Shown here: positions 52,601-63,200 of the stretch, piece by piece
How the letters are laid out: every line of letters begins with the position of its first letter
Numbering within the stretch: the first letter of the stretch is position 1
Source of the DNA: Nematopogon swammerdamellus
Taxonomy: Eukaryota > Arthropoda > Insecta > Lepidoptera > Adelidae
Direction: 5' to 3'
Length of the DNA: 64,000 bases
Assembly: GCA_946902875.1 (NCBI GenBank)
Contig: OX336348.1
Location: forward strand, 17,075,741-17,139,740
Program-made: the position numbers and the translations under genes
The notes under the pieces: model-generated
What the model was told of the DNA's origin: nothing
What the model saw: the letters and a program-made list of their open reading frames with translations, nothing else
Databases searched by the model: none

Positions 52601-52993
52601 TTTGTTTTTGTTTTGTTTGTTTTTGGCCTAATAAATAAAATAAAAATAAAAATAACGTGCGCTGTGAAAGCAAGAGGGATAGCGCAAGCGATAAGAGTTT
52701 TTTCTATAATTTTTTTTTATAAATTTTTTTTATTTTATGTAATCCGGTATGGGTTGCTGTGTCGGAGGGGCCAAAGCGCATGCTCCGACCGGCCAATATC
52801 TTGTTTTGTTTGTTTTTGGCCTAATAAATAAAATAAAAATAAAAATAACGTGCGCTGTGTAAGCAAGAGCGATAGCGCAAGCGATAAAAGTTTTTTCTAT
52901 AATTTTTTTTTATTATTATTTTTTATTTTATGTAATCCGGTATGGGTGGCTGTGTCGGAGGGGCCAAAGCGCATGCTCCGACCGGCCAATATC
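52601..52993. repeat. ~190-bp tandem duplication
   Basis: TTGTTTTGTTTGTTTTTGGC, AACGTGCGCTGTG, GCGATAAGAGTTTTTTC, TGTAATCCGGTATGGGT, GCTCCGACCGGCCAATATC occur in 52608-52799 and again in 52803-52993 with few changes. The second copy continues into a longer Z tail. Confidence 0.88.
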
Positions 52994-53130
52994 ACCTCCG
53001 AGAAGGTAGGCGCCATACCGGAGACTTCCCTGGATTGCTGGCTATACTGGACTAGAGGAGAACACAACTGAGGCTGCTATGCGGCCATCTTACATCCAGT
53101 CAACGACATTAATTTGTTGCATCCAGTACG
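52928..53130 (-). mobile_element. Z-tail SINE fragment
   Basis: GTAATCCGGTATGGGTGGCT, ATCACCTCCGAGAAGGTAGG, GGACTAGAGGAGAACACAAC, CGGCCATCTTACATCCAGT. Head C is missing. Confidence 0.85.
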
Positions 53131-53146
53131 GTATTATTGCTACGTT

Positions 53147-53192
53147 CAAAGAGTTTGTATTACGTCCCCAGCGACGTAATACAAACTCTTTG
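53147..53192. repeat. Perfect 20-bp hairpin
   Basis: CAAAGAGTTTGTATTACGTC (53147-53166) pairs exactly with its inverse at 53173-53192 around a 6-base loop. It lies at the end of the Z fragment. Confidence 0.9.
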
Positions 53193-53286
53193 GCTACGTT
53201 ATTATTGGTACGGCAGTATTGCTAATATCTTGATGAGACGTTAAACTTTCTCATCATAATTTACATTTACCTAAGGGGAGAGATTC

Positions 53287-53676
53287 GTCAGCCTCGATAG
53301 CTCAGTGGTGCAGACAGTCGACTGTCGCTATTGATTGTTAAGCAACGCTGGGCGCGGTCAGTAATTGGATGGGTGACCGCTCGACCTTTGGAGATTGACC
53401 GTGGTTCGGATTCCACGTAAAACTGTAGGTCCCTTCCCTTCTTACCTTACTAGGTGGTAGGGTTCAACCCGCCCGAGTTGGTAACACCGCACTGAATGAA
53501 ACTGCGGTCGAAACGGCTATGTAAATACGAGTAGTTTCTGTTTTCCATCCAGTTCTGTGTAGCCGGCACAACCTAAGGGAAGCACTGACACGGCACCTAG
53601 TTCACCCGGTGTTATGGGCTGACATCACGGATGTTGTAGATGATGTGGCTAACCGTGTCAGTTTCCATAATAAAAA
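53287..53676 (+). mobile_element. AX SINE, full length
   Basis: GTCAGCCTCGATAGCTCAGT, TTAAGCAACGCTGGGCGCGG (5S-like), TCAGTAATTGGATGGGTGAC, GTAGGTCCCTTCCCTTCTTA, ACCGTGTCAGTTTCCATAAT. Confidence 0.9.
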
Positions 53677-54095
53677 AGTTGTAAAATATTGTAGAACAAG
53701 ACCAGCAGACGCAAACGCCGTGAAAGCAAAAGGGATAGCGCGAGCGATAAGAGTTTTTTCTATACATTGCTAATATCTTGACGAGACGTAACTCTTTCTC
53801 ATCATAGTTTACGTGTGTACAAGAGATATCCTTCCCGTTTGCCCGTCCCAAGTCAGTGCGTCTCGTATGGCGCTTCCTGGTATTTTGGTTTCGCTAGCTG
53901 CATTCGGAATTACAACTCGTAGTAATCCCACACGGGCAGCGTTCCTGTTGTTCCCCACCCTCAACCCCTACACTACAACCCCCACACCGCCTCCTCACCC
54001 TGCACTCCCATTTCGGCATCCCTAGCGACAGGGCCGCCGGAGGGAAAATACTTTGAGGAATTTTCCATAGTGTATATTTTGACTTTTTTTGTTTT
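53677..54095. other. No gene seen
   Basis: AAAGGGATAGCGCGAGCGAT at 53730 recurs from 52670 and 52868. A C-rich part at 53955-54010 gives Pro-rich frames of no credibility. Confidence 0.45.
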
Positions 54096-54440
54096 GTTTT
54101 ATGGAAACTGACACGTTTGGCTACATCACCTACAACGTCCGTGATGTCAGCCCATAACACCGGGTGAACTAGGTGCCATGTCAGTGCTTCCCCCTTTGAT
54201 CGTGCCGGCTACACTGAACTGGTCGGTGTCGGTCAGTGCGGTGTTACCAACCCGGGCGGGTTGAACCCTACCACCTAGTAAGATTAGGAGGAAAGGGACC
54301 TACAGTTTTACGAGGAATCCGAACCTCGGTCAGCCTCCAACGGTCAGCGGTCACCCATCCAAGTACTGACCGCACCCAGCGTTGCTTAACATTCAATAGC
54401 GACAGTTGACTGTCTGCACCACTGAGCTATCGAGGCTGAC
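54096..54440 (-). mobile_element. AX SINE, full length head
   Basis: ATGGAAACTGACACGTTTGG, GTCAGCGGTCACCCATCCAA, GTACTGACCGCACCCAGCGT, CCACTGAGCTATCGAGGCTG. About 40 bases are missing from the X core (ACTGGTCGGTGTCGGTCAGT joins two parts). Confidence 0.9.
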
Positions 54441-54476
54441 AAAACTGAATGCCTTACAAACTGACTTAGTGAATTT

Positions 54477-54740
54477 TAGTACTGCGTGAGGCCGGTACTT
54501 TAAAAGAATAGCCCCACTGCGTTTCTCCCCGTGCATGTCGTGAAAGGCGACTAAATGGCGACAGGCTTGCCACCTCTCACCTGGGCGCAATCCTTCCACC
54601 GAGTCGTGCAGCGGGTGGGTCTTTGCGCCTTGCTTGATCCGAATACTTTGCTACAGGTGGTGATCGATGTTGTGTTGCAACTTTCCAGAGTTCTTGCAGT
54701 ACAACGTCGATTACTCTGCTTACTATCGTCCCGTCTCTAT
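54477..54740 (+). mobile_element. BY SINE, 3' truncated
   Basis: TAGTACTGCGTGAGGCCGGT, CACTGCGTTTCTCCCCGTGC, CCGAGTCGTGCAGCGGGTGG, CAACGTCGATTACTCTGCTT. It stops before the GTAT tail. Confidence 0.85.
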
Positions 54741-55419
54741 CTTGCCGGTTTTCAGTAAGGTCTTTGATTTTTTTTTTTGGAATAACGGTTAATTTAATTC
54801 TTTATTGATAATGAACTTTTAAATTGTAAACAATATTTGGAATTTGGAAAGGACTGTCAACGTGTGATGCTATAGCTTCTATGGTAAAATCAATATTAAC
54901 TTCCCTAGACGACTCTCAGCATACTTACGCAGACGTACTATGTTACATTTAACATAACTTTAGTCTGTAAGTTGTATTAAAAAAAAAAGCTCTGTAAGGT
55001 TTCTTACCCGGTTTTTCCTTATAGATTGCACTGCTGAACGGGACATGACAAAAAAAAATGATGACGAACCATACTGAATATGCATATGTCTCAATGAAAT
55101 ATTGTTGTGTGTTGTTTATGGCGAAATAAATATCTGAATCTGAATCTGATCTGAATTCGAAGATTGCAGAAGATTATACACGGTGTTGCAACACCAACCG
55201 TAAAACCCGAAAAGGGATGATTCTGTACGTGAAATGGAACAAATTTTGTTGTTCATACACAAATAAACATATAACATAATGTGACGAAAAGGGAGCCCAC
55301 TCGGCTGACTCACTATCCGAGACAGCGAAGCTGAGTTTCAGGGGCTCCCCTTTCCAATGACCAGACTAAAACACAAACAAGCAACAATGAGCTTTCGCTT
55401 AGTCTGTTTTACAGATACT
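54741..55419. other. No gene seen
   Basis: AT-rich. TGAATCTGAATCTGATCTGA near 55135 also occurs in part near 47038. No gene. Confidence 0.45.
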
Positions 55420-55800
55420 ATCACGGACGCTGCTCGGCGGAACTAGCATCCCTTATTCCCTGCCACCCGTCCTATCTCCGCATGACTCGTCGCAGAGAGA
55501 CTCAGCACCCTTTTGTTGTTGACATTGGGCTTCTGAGAACCCATCGGTTCTCTAAATCGTTTCTCTGTCGCACCGCTAGAGTGTGGAACTGTCTTCCGGC
55601 GAGTGTATTTCCTGAATCCTTTAACCTGGGTGTCTTCAAGCGTCGTATTAACGGGCTAGACAGCCTAGCAACAGTCCGCAAATCTGCTGGCATGGCACCT
55701 AACTGAGCGTGGTTTCGCGAGGAGAGGTGATTTTGGCTCTGTCGACTGCACCATTGGTCCCTCGGCACAGCCACCCATGCTGGTTCACATAAAAAAAAAA
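55420..55800 (+). pseudogene. Non-LTR retrotransposon ORF2 carboxy-terminus (R1)
   Basis: The open frame reads HPFVVDIGLLRTHRFSKSFL, then CRTARVWNCLPASVFPESFN and LGVFKRRINGLDSL before the stop near 55704. This is the usual carboxy-terminal tail of jockey/CR1-type reverse transcriptase proteins. The 3' UTR (GTGGTTTCGCGAGGAGAGGT, CACCCATGCTGGTTCACATA) ends in polyA at 55790-55805. Only the tail survives, as in 22166-22312 and 39300-39522, so all are 5'-truncated insertions. Confidence 0.88.
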
Positions 55801-56004
55801 AAAAATGACAATCAACATATTATACAAAAAAAAAGTTATAATAACTAACTAACATAACAAAATAATATAACATACAGTTGACAAGCGTGCGTGTGTGTGT
55901 GAGGGCGAGAGTGAGAGGGTGTGTGTGTGTGTGTGTGTGAGGGTGAGGGTGTGTGGGTGAATGTTGGATGTGTGATCGTGTCGTGTGTGGGTATGTGTCC
56001 GAAC
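55801..56004. repeat. (TG)n-rich region
   Basis: GTGTGTGTGTGTGTGTGTGA and GAGGGTGAGGGTGTGTGGGT near 55885-55960. No gene. Confidence 0.7.
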
Positions 56005-56298
56005 CACAGAGCATCAAATACCTACCGCGCGCGCCCCCTACTAGAGACGCCCTAAGCGATAATATTTGAAACCCAAAAACTACACGCAGTGCTGCTAGCG
56101 CTTCGTATGTGTGTGTGTGTGTGTGCTAGTATCGACACTACACACAAAGAGGAGCAAGTTAGGCACACGCACAAAACAAATGCACACGCACAACACACAT
56201 ATGTAAGTCATAGGCCAAGCCCACAGGCTTCAACGGCATTGTAGAGAAATCGCGCTCAGGGCGCCTCTAGGAGGGGCGCGCGCATTTGATGCTCTGTG
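56005..56298. mobile_element. hAT-type MITE with perfect 8-bp target duplication
   Basis: Ends CACAGAGCATCAAAT and ATTTGATGCTCTGTG; flanks GTCCGAAC at 55997-56004 and 56299-56306. CTACACGCAGTGCTGCTAGC and (GT)n near 56108 match the copy at 35433-35735 in inverted orientation. Its mobilising hAT transposase is not in the window. Confidence 0.93.
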
Positions 56299-56585
56299 GT
56301 CCGAACCTTTGAGAGAGTGGTATCTATTTTACTTTTGCACAACTGCAACACCGTGTATATACGGAAAGCGTAAATCCATTCAAAAAACAAACAACATATT
56401 TTATTATTACTGAAGAATTGCGACCCTGTTCACCCCCTTACCCTCTCACCCCTCTTCGTCCGAGTTAAATTAGAATTACGACATGGTTGCCTCGCTAGTG
56501 ATGTCGTGCGCCCGGCGACAGCCAGCGACGACTGTCGATAAACACCCTATATTCTGCCCTACGATTCTATGAACCGAGATTTTGT
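56299..56585. other. No gene seen
   Basis: Short stretch with C-rich GTTCACCCCCTTACCC. No gene recognised. Confidence 0.4.
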
Positions 56586-56672
56586 GAGTGACGAGACGGA
56601 AGTTAACTTTCTCCATACAATATCGTCTTTCGGGGCTTATGTTTTCACCCCCCAACCCCAGTCTAACCTTTT

Positions 56673-57044
56673 TTAGGTATCCGGTACGGGATCCTATTAC
56701 TAAGCCGTTTGTCTGTCTGTCCGTCCGTCCGTTCGTCTGTCCGAGGGCTGTATCTCCTGAACCGTAATAGGTAGCCCGTTGAAATTTTCACAGCATATGT
56801 GTTATTATGGCCGATATAACAACAAATAATAAAAAGTAAAAAATTCATGGGGGTTCCCGTAGAAGAAACCAAAAAGTGTGCGCGCGCCATCTACCAAATA
56901 GAGTGTGAAGCATTTTAACTAATCATGACATTTAACTAATATGAAGCATTTCCACGCCATAGACGGCGTGAGTGGCGCTAACCATGACATGGCGATACGG
57001 AACCCTCGGTGCGCGAGTTCGACTCGCACTTGGCCGGTTTTTTT
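56673..57044 (-). repeat. V-family repeat, full length
   Basis: TTAGGTATCCGGTACGGGAT, GTCTGTCTGTCCGTCCGTCC, GAACCGTAATAGGTAGCCCG, GTGCGCGAGTTCGACTCGCA, CTTGGCCGG. Confidence 0.92.
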
Positions 57045-57100
57045 GTTGTAATAAGGACAGTCGAATCTACGTTCCTGTCTTTTTATTTTTTTATATCTAA

Positions 57101-57318
57101 CAAGCTGTGCCCGCGGCTCCGCCCGCTCTCATATTTCACTTCACTGCTAACCTCATAAGCCATTTAGCGTGATAGTAAGTAGCCTATAGTTGATGGGAAG
57201 AATCAAGCTATCCGTAGAATTTTGTCTTATTAAAATCGGTTCAGTGGTTCTCGAGTTATAAGCGGACAGACAGACACTCAGACAGAAAGCAGACGTTGGA
57301 TTTTATTATAGGTAAGGA
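57101..57318 (-). mobile_element. Short Helitron-type element, near-identical to 11960-12185
   Basis: Shares CAAGCTGTGCCCGCGGCTCC, CATTTAGCGTGATAGTAAGT, TTGATGGGAAGAATCAAGCT and GGATTTTATTATAGGTAAGG with the first copy; it lacks one CACTCAGA unit. Confidence 0.78.
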
Positions 57319-57998
57319 AAGGATAAGGAAGTGATGATGATTGATGACTCAATAAAGCTTAATTAACTTCATGACATAAAAAAATAAAAAATTCAAATTT
57401 TTTCGCTCGAAATACAAATTTTTACTCCGGTGTTGTACGAGTATATTTCATCTAAGCAAAAACGACAAAGACAGGAACGTAGATTGGACTGTCCTTAAGA
57501 CGATAACCATAGCTGGCTGCTTTGCATAGAAAAAGGTCGTAAGTCGGTGTTGTTTTTTTATTTTAAAAAATTTATGGTAATAAAATTTAAAAATCGACAA
57601 CAATAGAGTTCTGTGCTTGTGGTTTAGTTATTTATCAGTGAAATAAAAATTTCGTTTTATTCATTCACTTTTGCGTCAGATGAAAAAAATCTAAATCAAA
57701 TCATTTTTTTCATCTAGCGCTAAAGTGAATGAATAAAACGAAATGTTTATTTCACTGATAAATAACTAAACCACAAGCGCAGAAATCTATTGTTGTAATG
57801 TTTTTAATTTTATTACCATTAATTTTTTTAAATTAAAAAACAACACCGACTTACGACCTTTTTCTATGCAAATCAGCCAGCTAAGCTCGTTTTAAGACAA
57901 GAAAAAAAATCGGATAAGGTTTAGGGGGCTATATAATAAACATAAATGCCGAAATACGATTTTGTATGGAGAAAGTTAACTTCCGTCTCGTCTTAATT

Positions 57999-58105
57999 AA
58001 GGTTTTATCGTTCTAAGAAACTGCAGCAATTAGAATGAACAACATTGGTCCCCGACCACAAATTTGCGTTTGATAAGCTGTCTAGCCCGTTGACTTAAAT
58101 AATAC
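57999..58105. other. Spacer
   Basis: TTGATAAGCTGTCTAGCCCG at 58071 is unremarkable spacer sequence. Confidence 0.4.
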
Positions 58106-58335
58106 TTGTTACTTCAATGGGGTTGGAGTAACCGTGTCTTACCTACACTGGCGGCCGTGGACAGGAAAATGGAGTGTGGGAAGACCGCCCGCCAGGTGGG
58201 ACGACGACATCAAGTACTTCGGCGGAAAGCAGTGGTTTCATACCGCTGGAGGTCGGGAGGACTGGAGGAAAATTGGAGATGCGTAAGCCCAACAGTGGAC
58301 GTTTACACGCTGACTGACTGACTGACTGACTTTAA
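58106..58335 (+). pseudogene. RTE-like retrotransposon 3' end with (GACT)n tail
   Basis: In one frame, RPPARWDDDIKYFGGKQWF and GGREDWRKIGDA match the carboxy-terminal P-x-x-R-W-D-D-D-I ... W-x-x-x-A-x-x-R-x-x-W motif of RTE/craft-type reverse transcriptase proteins. An earlier part is frameshifted. GCCCAACAGTGGACGTTTAC then leads into GACTGACTGACTGACT, a typical microsatellite tail. No polymerase domain is left. Confidence 0.8.
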
Positions 58336-58385
58336 TAGTCTAACCTCTATTGCGTTGCCAATTTCACCGCAAGGTTAGAACCTCT

Positions 58386-58925
58386 CTTTTTTTATTGCTT
58401 CCGAATTGGGTGGCTGTGCCCGAGGTCAAAGCCTCACGCGCAGCCGATTTCACCGCCGAGGAGGTGCCAGTCCGGCTTGGAGTTGGACTAATGTCGCTGG
58501 GGAAAGGCTATTACCGCGCGATTTGAAGATCAGCGGATTGTAGGAGCGGGGAAAGATATTTCCCCGGAAGTCCGTTCCACATCTTTGCAGTGCGGCACAA
58601 GAACGATTTAGAGAATAATGCAGTTCGAAGAACTCTTCTGTCGACTACAAAGGGGTTTTCCGCGAGCGAGAGTATGTCGGGTTTGGCGAAGGCGAACAGG
58701 AGGAGGAGGGTTGAGGGAAGCAAGTTCGTCAGAGCAGCGGCCATAGTAGTACCGATGGAAAAGGCTAAATGACCCAACCCAACAATACGTCTGTGCTTTA
58801 GAGGATCAAGAGTACAGAGTCGCCAATGAGGCGAATGGCTCGTCGCTGAATAGAATCCAAGGCTGAAAGAAGGTACTCAGGGGAACCCTCCCAAAGATGA
58901 CTGCAATATTCCACCACCGGGTGGA
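58386..58925 (-). pseudogene. Non-LTR retrotransposon ORF2 carboxy-terminal fragment
   Basis: On the minus strand from 58925, frames read VVEYCSHLWEGSPEYLLSAL, DSIQRRAIRLIGD, then after a frame change ENPFVVDRRVLRTALFSKSF and LCRTAKMWNGLPGKYLS. These are the E-Y-x-x-x-x-W ... D-x-I-Q-R-R-A and S-F-x-x-R-T-x-x-x-W-N-x-L-P motifs of jockey/R1/CR1-type ORF2 proteins. It is frameshifted. A poly-T at 58386 marks its 3' end. It is related to, but distinct from, the R1 family at 55420. Confidence 0.85.
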
Positions 58926-59141
58926 TAAATCTTCTATTTTACACATTCTACATACGTTCGGGCAACTTGCATACCTATTGATTTAGTTTTGAACAAACAG
59001 ATTTGTCTTGTTCTCATCCAAGTTATATTCGGATACCTATGTCTTAAACCCATTTTTTAGCACAGGAAGGGGCCACCGAAATGTTTCCACACTGGTTCTG
59101 GAATCCAGAATCTGGACCATCAATCGTAAAACACGTAACTA
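58926..59141. other. No gene seen
   Basis: Unremarkable spacer. Confidence 0.4.
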
Positions 59142-59510
59142 GTCGGGTGGCCGAGTGGTTTGGGCATAGGCTTCTCATGCGAGAGGTCCGCGGTTCAGAA
59201 CCGGTCGGCGTATAGCAATGAGTTTTTTCTGACGAAAAAATTTACGTGCATACCTAAACTGTAGTTCTCTTCCCTTGCCCCTTACTAGGTGGTAGGCTCA
59301 AATTGTAGCTGACTGGGTTGGTATGACCGTAATGGATGTAAGATGGCCGCATAGCAACCTCGACTGTGCTCACCTCTAGTCCAGTATAGCCAGCAATTCA
59401 GGGAAGTCTCCGGTACGGCGCCTACCTTCTCGAAGGTGATATTGACTGGTCAGAGCGTGCGCTTTGGCCCCTTCGACTCAGCCACCCATACCGGATTACA
59501 TAAAAAAAAA
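59142..59510 (+). mobile_element. CZ SINE, full length (reference copy)
   Basis: Head C: GTCGGGTGGCCGAGTGGTTT, GGCTTCTCATGCGAGAGGTC, CGCGGTTCAGAACCGGTCGG (box B with one change). Core: CCTTACTAGGTGGTAGGCTC, related to the AX/BX core. Tail Z: CCTACCTTCTCGAAGGTGAT, CCACCCATACCGGATTACAT, polyA to 59509. Confidence 0.9.
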
Positions 59511-60018
59511 TCACAGATTTCGTGCCTCACACGACTATCGAGCACATTGGAAATGAATCTACGGAATTCGAAAAAATGTCGTTCAGACTATTTGACTTTT
59601 TTCAAAAAGGTTAGGCTACAAGGCAAACCCTTAACCCGATAGTCTTTGTTTTAGGCTCAAATTGTAGCTGACTAAATTGTCCAGAGGAGTTTTTCTCAAA
59701 TTTTTAATATCATTCTTAGTTTTCAAAATATCGAGCGCCAAAATAAAAAAAAAAAAATCGGAAAAAATTGATTTTTTTTTCACTATTTCGGCCATAACTT
59801 TTTTCGTTTTTTACTTTCTCGAATAATTCTTTTTGCATCTTACGGCTCTCATGAATAAGCCTTTTTTCGTTAATATCATATCTTCACAACTGTCCGAGAT
59901 AACGGGATCGCACTTTTTCGTGAAATCGAAGCCTACACTGGAGCGAACGAAAAGACATTTCCAATGTCAAAAGTAATCGGTAGGTCACTCAATGCCCGTT
60001 CTCTCTCTCTCTTTCCAG
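59511..60018. other. Intron (3' part) before the first visible ARID5 exon
   Basis: AT-rich DNA that ends in a pyrimidine-rich acceptor (TCTCTCTCTCTCTTTCCAG at 60000-60018). TTTTTCTCAAATTTTTAATA and TCGGCCATAACTTTTTTCG are repeat-like. No upstream exon was recognised in it. Confidence 0.55.
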
Positions 60019-60226
60019 GATGAGGTGCTCGCGATCAACGAGAAGGTGGTCGTGCGCGTGGGCGAGCTGCTCAGCTGGGTGTGGACCGGCGAGGAGTGGC
60101 GGTGGGGGCTGCCGGCCGTGTGGCGCGGCGCGTGCGCATCGCCGCCCGCGCAGCTCGACCCGCCGGAGCCGCTGCACGCGTCGCACCTCGACTTCGCAGA
60201 CGTCGACAAGGAGAAGGCGACGCTCG
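60019..60226 (+). other. ARID5B: ARID5-like coding exon a
   Basis: The acceptor is TTTCCAG at 60012-60018 and the donor is CTCG|GTGAGT (GT at 60227). The 208 bases code for 69 residues plus one base, starting D-E-V-L-A and ending T-L. GC content is far higher than in the flanking introns. It starts in phase 0, so the missing upstream exon should end on a codon boundary. Part of it (from 60062) is duplicated at 60274. Confidence 0.9.
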
Positions 60227-63200
60227 GTGAGTAGTAGGCCCCAGCCGGGCTGCATATTTACAAAGTCTATTACGCGAGCTGCTCAGCTGGGTGTGGACCG
60301 GCGAGGAGTGGCGGTGGGGGCTGCCGGCCGTGTGGCGCGGCGCGTGCGCATCGCCGCCCGCGCAGCTCGACCCGCCGGAGCCGCTGCACGCGTCGCACCT
60401 CGACTTCGCAGACGTCGACAAGGAGAAGGCGACGCTCGGTGAGTTGCCAGCCGGGCTCAGTCCGCCTCGGTAGCTCAGTGGTGCGGTCGGTGTACTTTTT
60501 TGTGTTTTTTTTTTATGTATGTAATCCGGTATGGCTTGCTGAGTCGGAGGGGCCAAAGCGCATGCTCCGACCGGCCAATATCACCTCCGAGAGGGCAGGC
60601 GCCATACCGGAGACTTCCCTGGATTGCTGGCTATACTGGACTAGAGGAGAACACAACCGCAGCGGCTATGCGGCCATCGTACATCCAGTACAGTGCTACC
60701 AACCCAATCGGCTACAATTTGAATCTACCACCTAGCTAGAGGCACAGATTAAGTAATAGTAGTTAAAGGGAAGGGACGTACAGTTTTATACCGGTTCCAA
60801 ACAGTGACGCAGCAGGTGTAGGTTAGCAGCAGGTGCACATAATTTTTTTCGTCAGAAAAAACTCATTGGTGCACGCCGACGGGATTCGAACGGCGGACCT
60901 CTCGCATGAGAAGCCGATGCCCAAACCACTCGGCCACCCGCCGTTGGGTCAAGGGCCCGATCCAGAAGGCAGCCCTGCTCGACACTGCGCGTATAGGCCG
61001 GACTCCGGAGGTTTCTCTCTTTGGAACCCCACCATCGGTAGCTTGGGCTCGCCCCGCCACACCGCTGCGCCGGTGGTGGAAACTACGTTTGTTTTTATAT
61101 TAATTTTAGGTTTAATAAAACTTAATTTATATAAAAAGAAATGTGTGAATAAAAGAATAATAAATAAAATAAATTATGTTAAACAATTCACGGTTGCAGA
61201 GGACCCCGAAGCTCCGGCTGTGGTGGTGTTCTCGTACCCCCGCTACTGCCGCTACCGCGCCCTCCTGCGCCGCCTCGAGGGGCTGCAGTCGGCGTGGCTG
61301 CGAGACTCCCTGGTCGCGGCGCTCGGCGGATACGCGGCGCCGACTAAACGCACCAGGATTCTGTTTTGCAAGGTAAAGAGCGTTTCAACTAAAAGTTCCC
61401 TTCGCCGTTATGTTGGCAGGGCGCACTGGGGCTATGACGATGCAGCATGGCTTGCCTCCGTAGAGGGAGACAATGACAGTTGGCTCTGATCTAGCTGAAT
61501 ATTTTTCATGAATCAAAGCCGCATGAACTTTAGAGGCGCGAGGCCCCTCGGGCCGCGGGCGACGTGGGCGCGCCGCCCACGTCGCCCGCACCTTGCGCCG
61601 CCTATGCTAACGAGCCGGCTGTCGGTTGGCAGGACACGTTCGAGTACCCCGAGCTGGAGGGTCACGAGTTCGTGTGCAACCACCTCGCGCCGCGGCTGAA
61701 GGGGAGGCCGCGCGGCCGCCGGCGGCGACGCGTCCGCTCGCACTCCGTCGACCCGCCCTCCGACCAGGACTCGGACACCTCCGTGTCCAGCGAGAGGGAG
61801 CGGGACAAGACAGAGGTAACTATGTCGACGTTTGGCATGCGCAAGAACGTAAAGCTGCGTATCAATTAGAGCAGTCTCAGGCCGAGCAGCGTCGACTTGA
61901 AGCAAACTGAGGCTGCTCACTCTTGAGGCACATTCTCGAGGCACGTTGCGGATCAAGGTGAGGCGTGGACCAAGTGCACGCCTCGGCCTGAGGCTCCTTT
62001 GAGCGCGGCAATAAACCGAAAAAATATGGCTCGGCCCGAGGCGACGAATTTGGCTCATGGCATGGCGCGGCGTGCCTCAGGTTGAGGCAGCGTCTCCACT
62101 TGTGCGGCCTCGGGTCGAGCGGCTGCCTCGCCTCTAGTGGATACGCAGCTTATGAGAACCAGCGTCGCCGAGCTCCGCTACCCAGCGGAGGGGACGGCGC
62201 GCGCTCTGATTGGCTGGTATCGGGCGGTATCGCGCTCTGATTGGGTGGTAACGAATGTTATTGGTATGTTTTTACTAATATCGTGTTAGGCTGGCGCGGA
62301 GAAGGTCCAACGTCCCTACCTCTAACGTTCTTGGGCATGTGTACTGGTGTGCTGCACTGTGCGTGCGGCCTGGATGGCACGAAGATTTATGTCAGCCTCG
62401 GTAGCTCAGTGGTGCGGTCGGTGGACTGTCGGTCGTGATAATAAGCACACACGGGCGCGGTCAGTTCTTGGATGGGTGACCGCTCGACCGTTGGAAGCTG
62501 ACCATAGAAAAATTGTCTTTCTATCTATCTAACTTCTTGTGATATGTAAAACTGCATCTCTCTCCGTGCATGTCGTAAAAGGCGGTTAAGCGATAAGGAC
62601 AAGATGCCGTGCATAAGGGCGGCAGGCTAGCCACCTCCCACCTCGGCGCGGTCCTTTCACCGAGTCATGCGGCAGGTGGGTCTTCGTGTCTTAATTGCTG
62701 TTTGATTGTTATCTTGCCCTAATACATTGCCAAACGCGGCGGTCGGTGTTGTGCTTGTAATATACCAGAGTTCTCGCAGCACAATACCGACTACTCTGCT
62801 TACACCGATTGTCGGTATGCAGCGTGTGGTATGTATGTAAAATAATTTATTACACGAAACCAATTTTTTTATTTACGGAAAATGTGTATGAAACCTTTTT
62901 TTTTATGTAAACTGACACGGTTGGCTACATCACCTACAACATCCGCGATGTCAACCCATAACACCGGGTGAACTTGGTGCCACGTCACTGCCTCCCTTAG
63001 GTCGTGCCGGCTACACTGAACTGGACGGAAAACACAAACTATTTACATAGCCGTTTCGACCGAACTTTCATTCAGTGCGGTGTTACCAACCCGGGCGGGT
63101 TGAACCCTACCACCTAGTAATATAAGAAGGGAGTCATATCCCTTTGTCGCCTTTTACGACATACACGGGGAGATATGCAGTGGGGCTATTCTTTTAAAGT

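Larger units (their letters stand above)
56586..57998. mobile_element. Long foldback element with two nested insertions
   Basis: Outer arms ACGAGACGGAAGTTAACTTT, CTCCATACAATATCG (56588) and CGATTTTGTATGGAGAAAG, TTAACTTCCGTCTCGTC (57957) are inverted. A middle pair, AAGGACAGTCGAATCTACGT (57052) and ACGTAGATTGGACTGTCCTT (57478), is also inverted. The inner arms run about 57500-57700 and 57700-57905 (GGTCGTAAGTCGGTGTTGTT / AACAACACCGACTTACGACC). V (56673-57044) and Helitron (57101-57318) copies are inserted. Confidence 0.8.

Noticed and set aside
60274..60444. Second functional copy of exon a (mutually exclusive exon)
   Set aside because: No acceptor, 14 residues missing, and the nearest AG gives the wrong phase.
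60071..60556. 161-codon minus-strand frame over ARID5 exon a
   Set aside because: Antisense shadow of a GC-rich exon and its duplicate.
60833..61489. 218-codon frame as a separate gene
   Set aside because: Only its middle (exon b) is coding; the start is a reversed SINE head and the end is intron.
61513..62058. 181-codon minus-strand frame
   Set aside because: Antisense shadow of exon c and of the GC-rich MITE.
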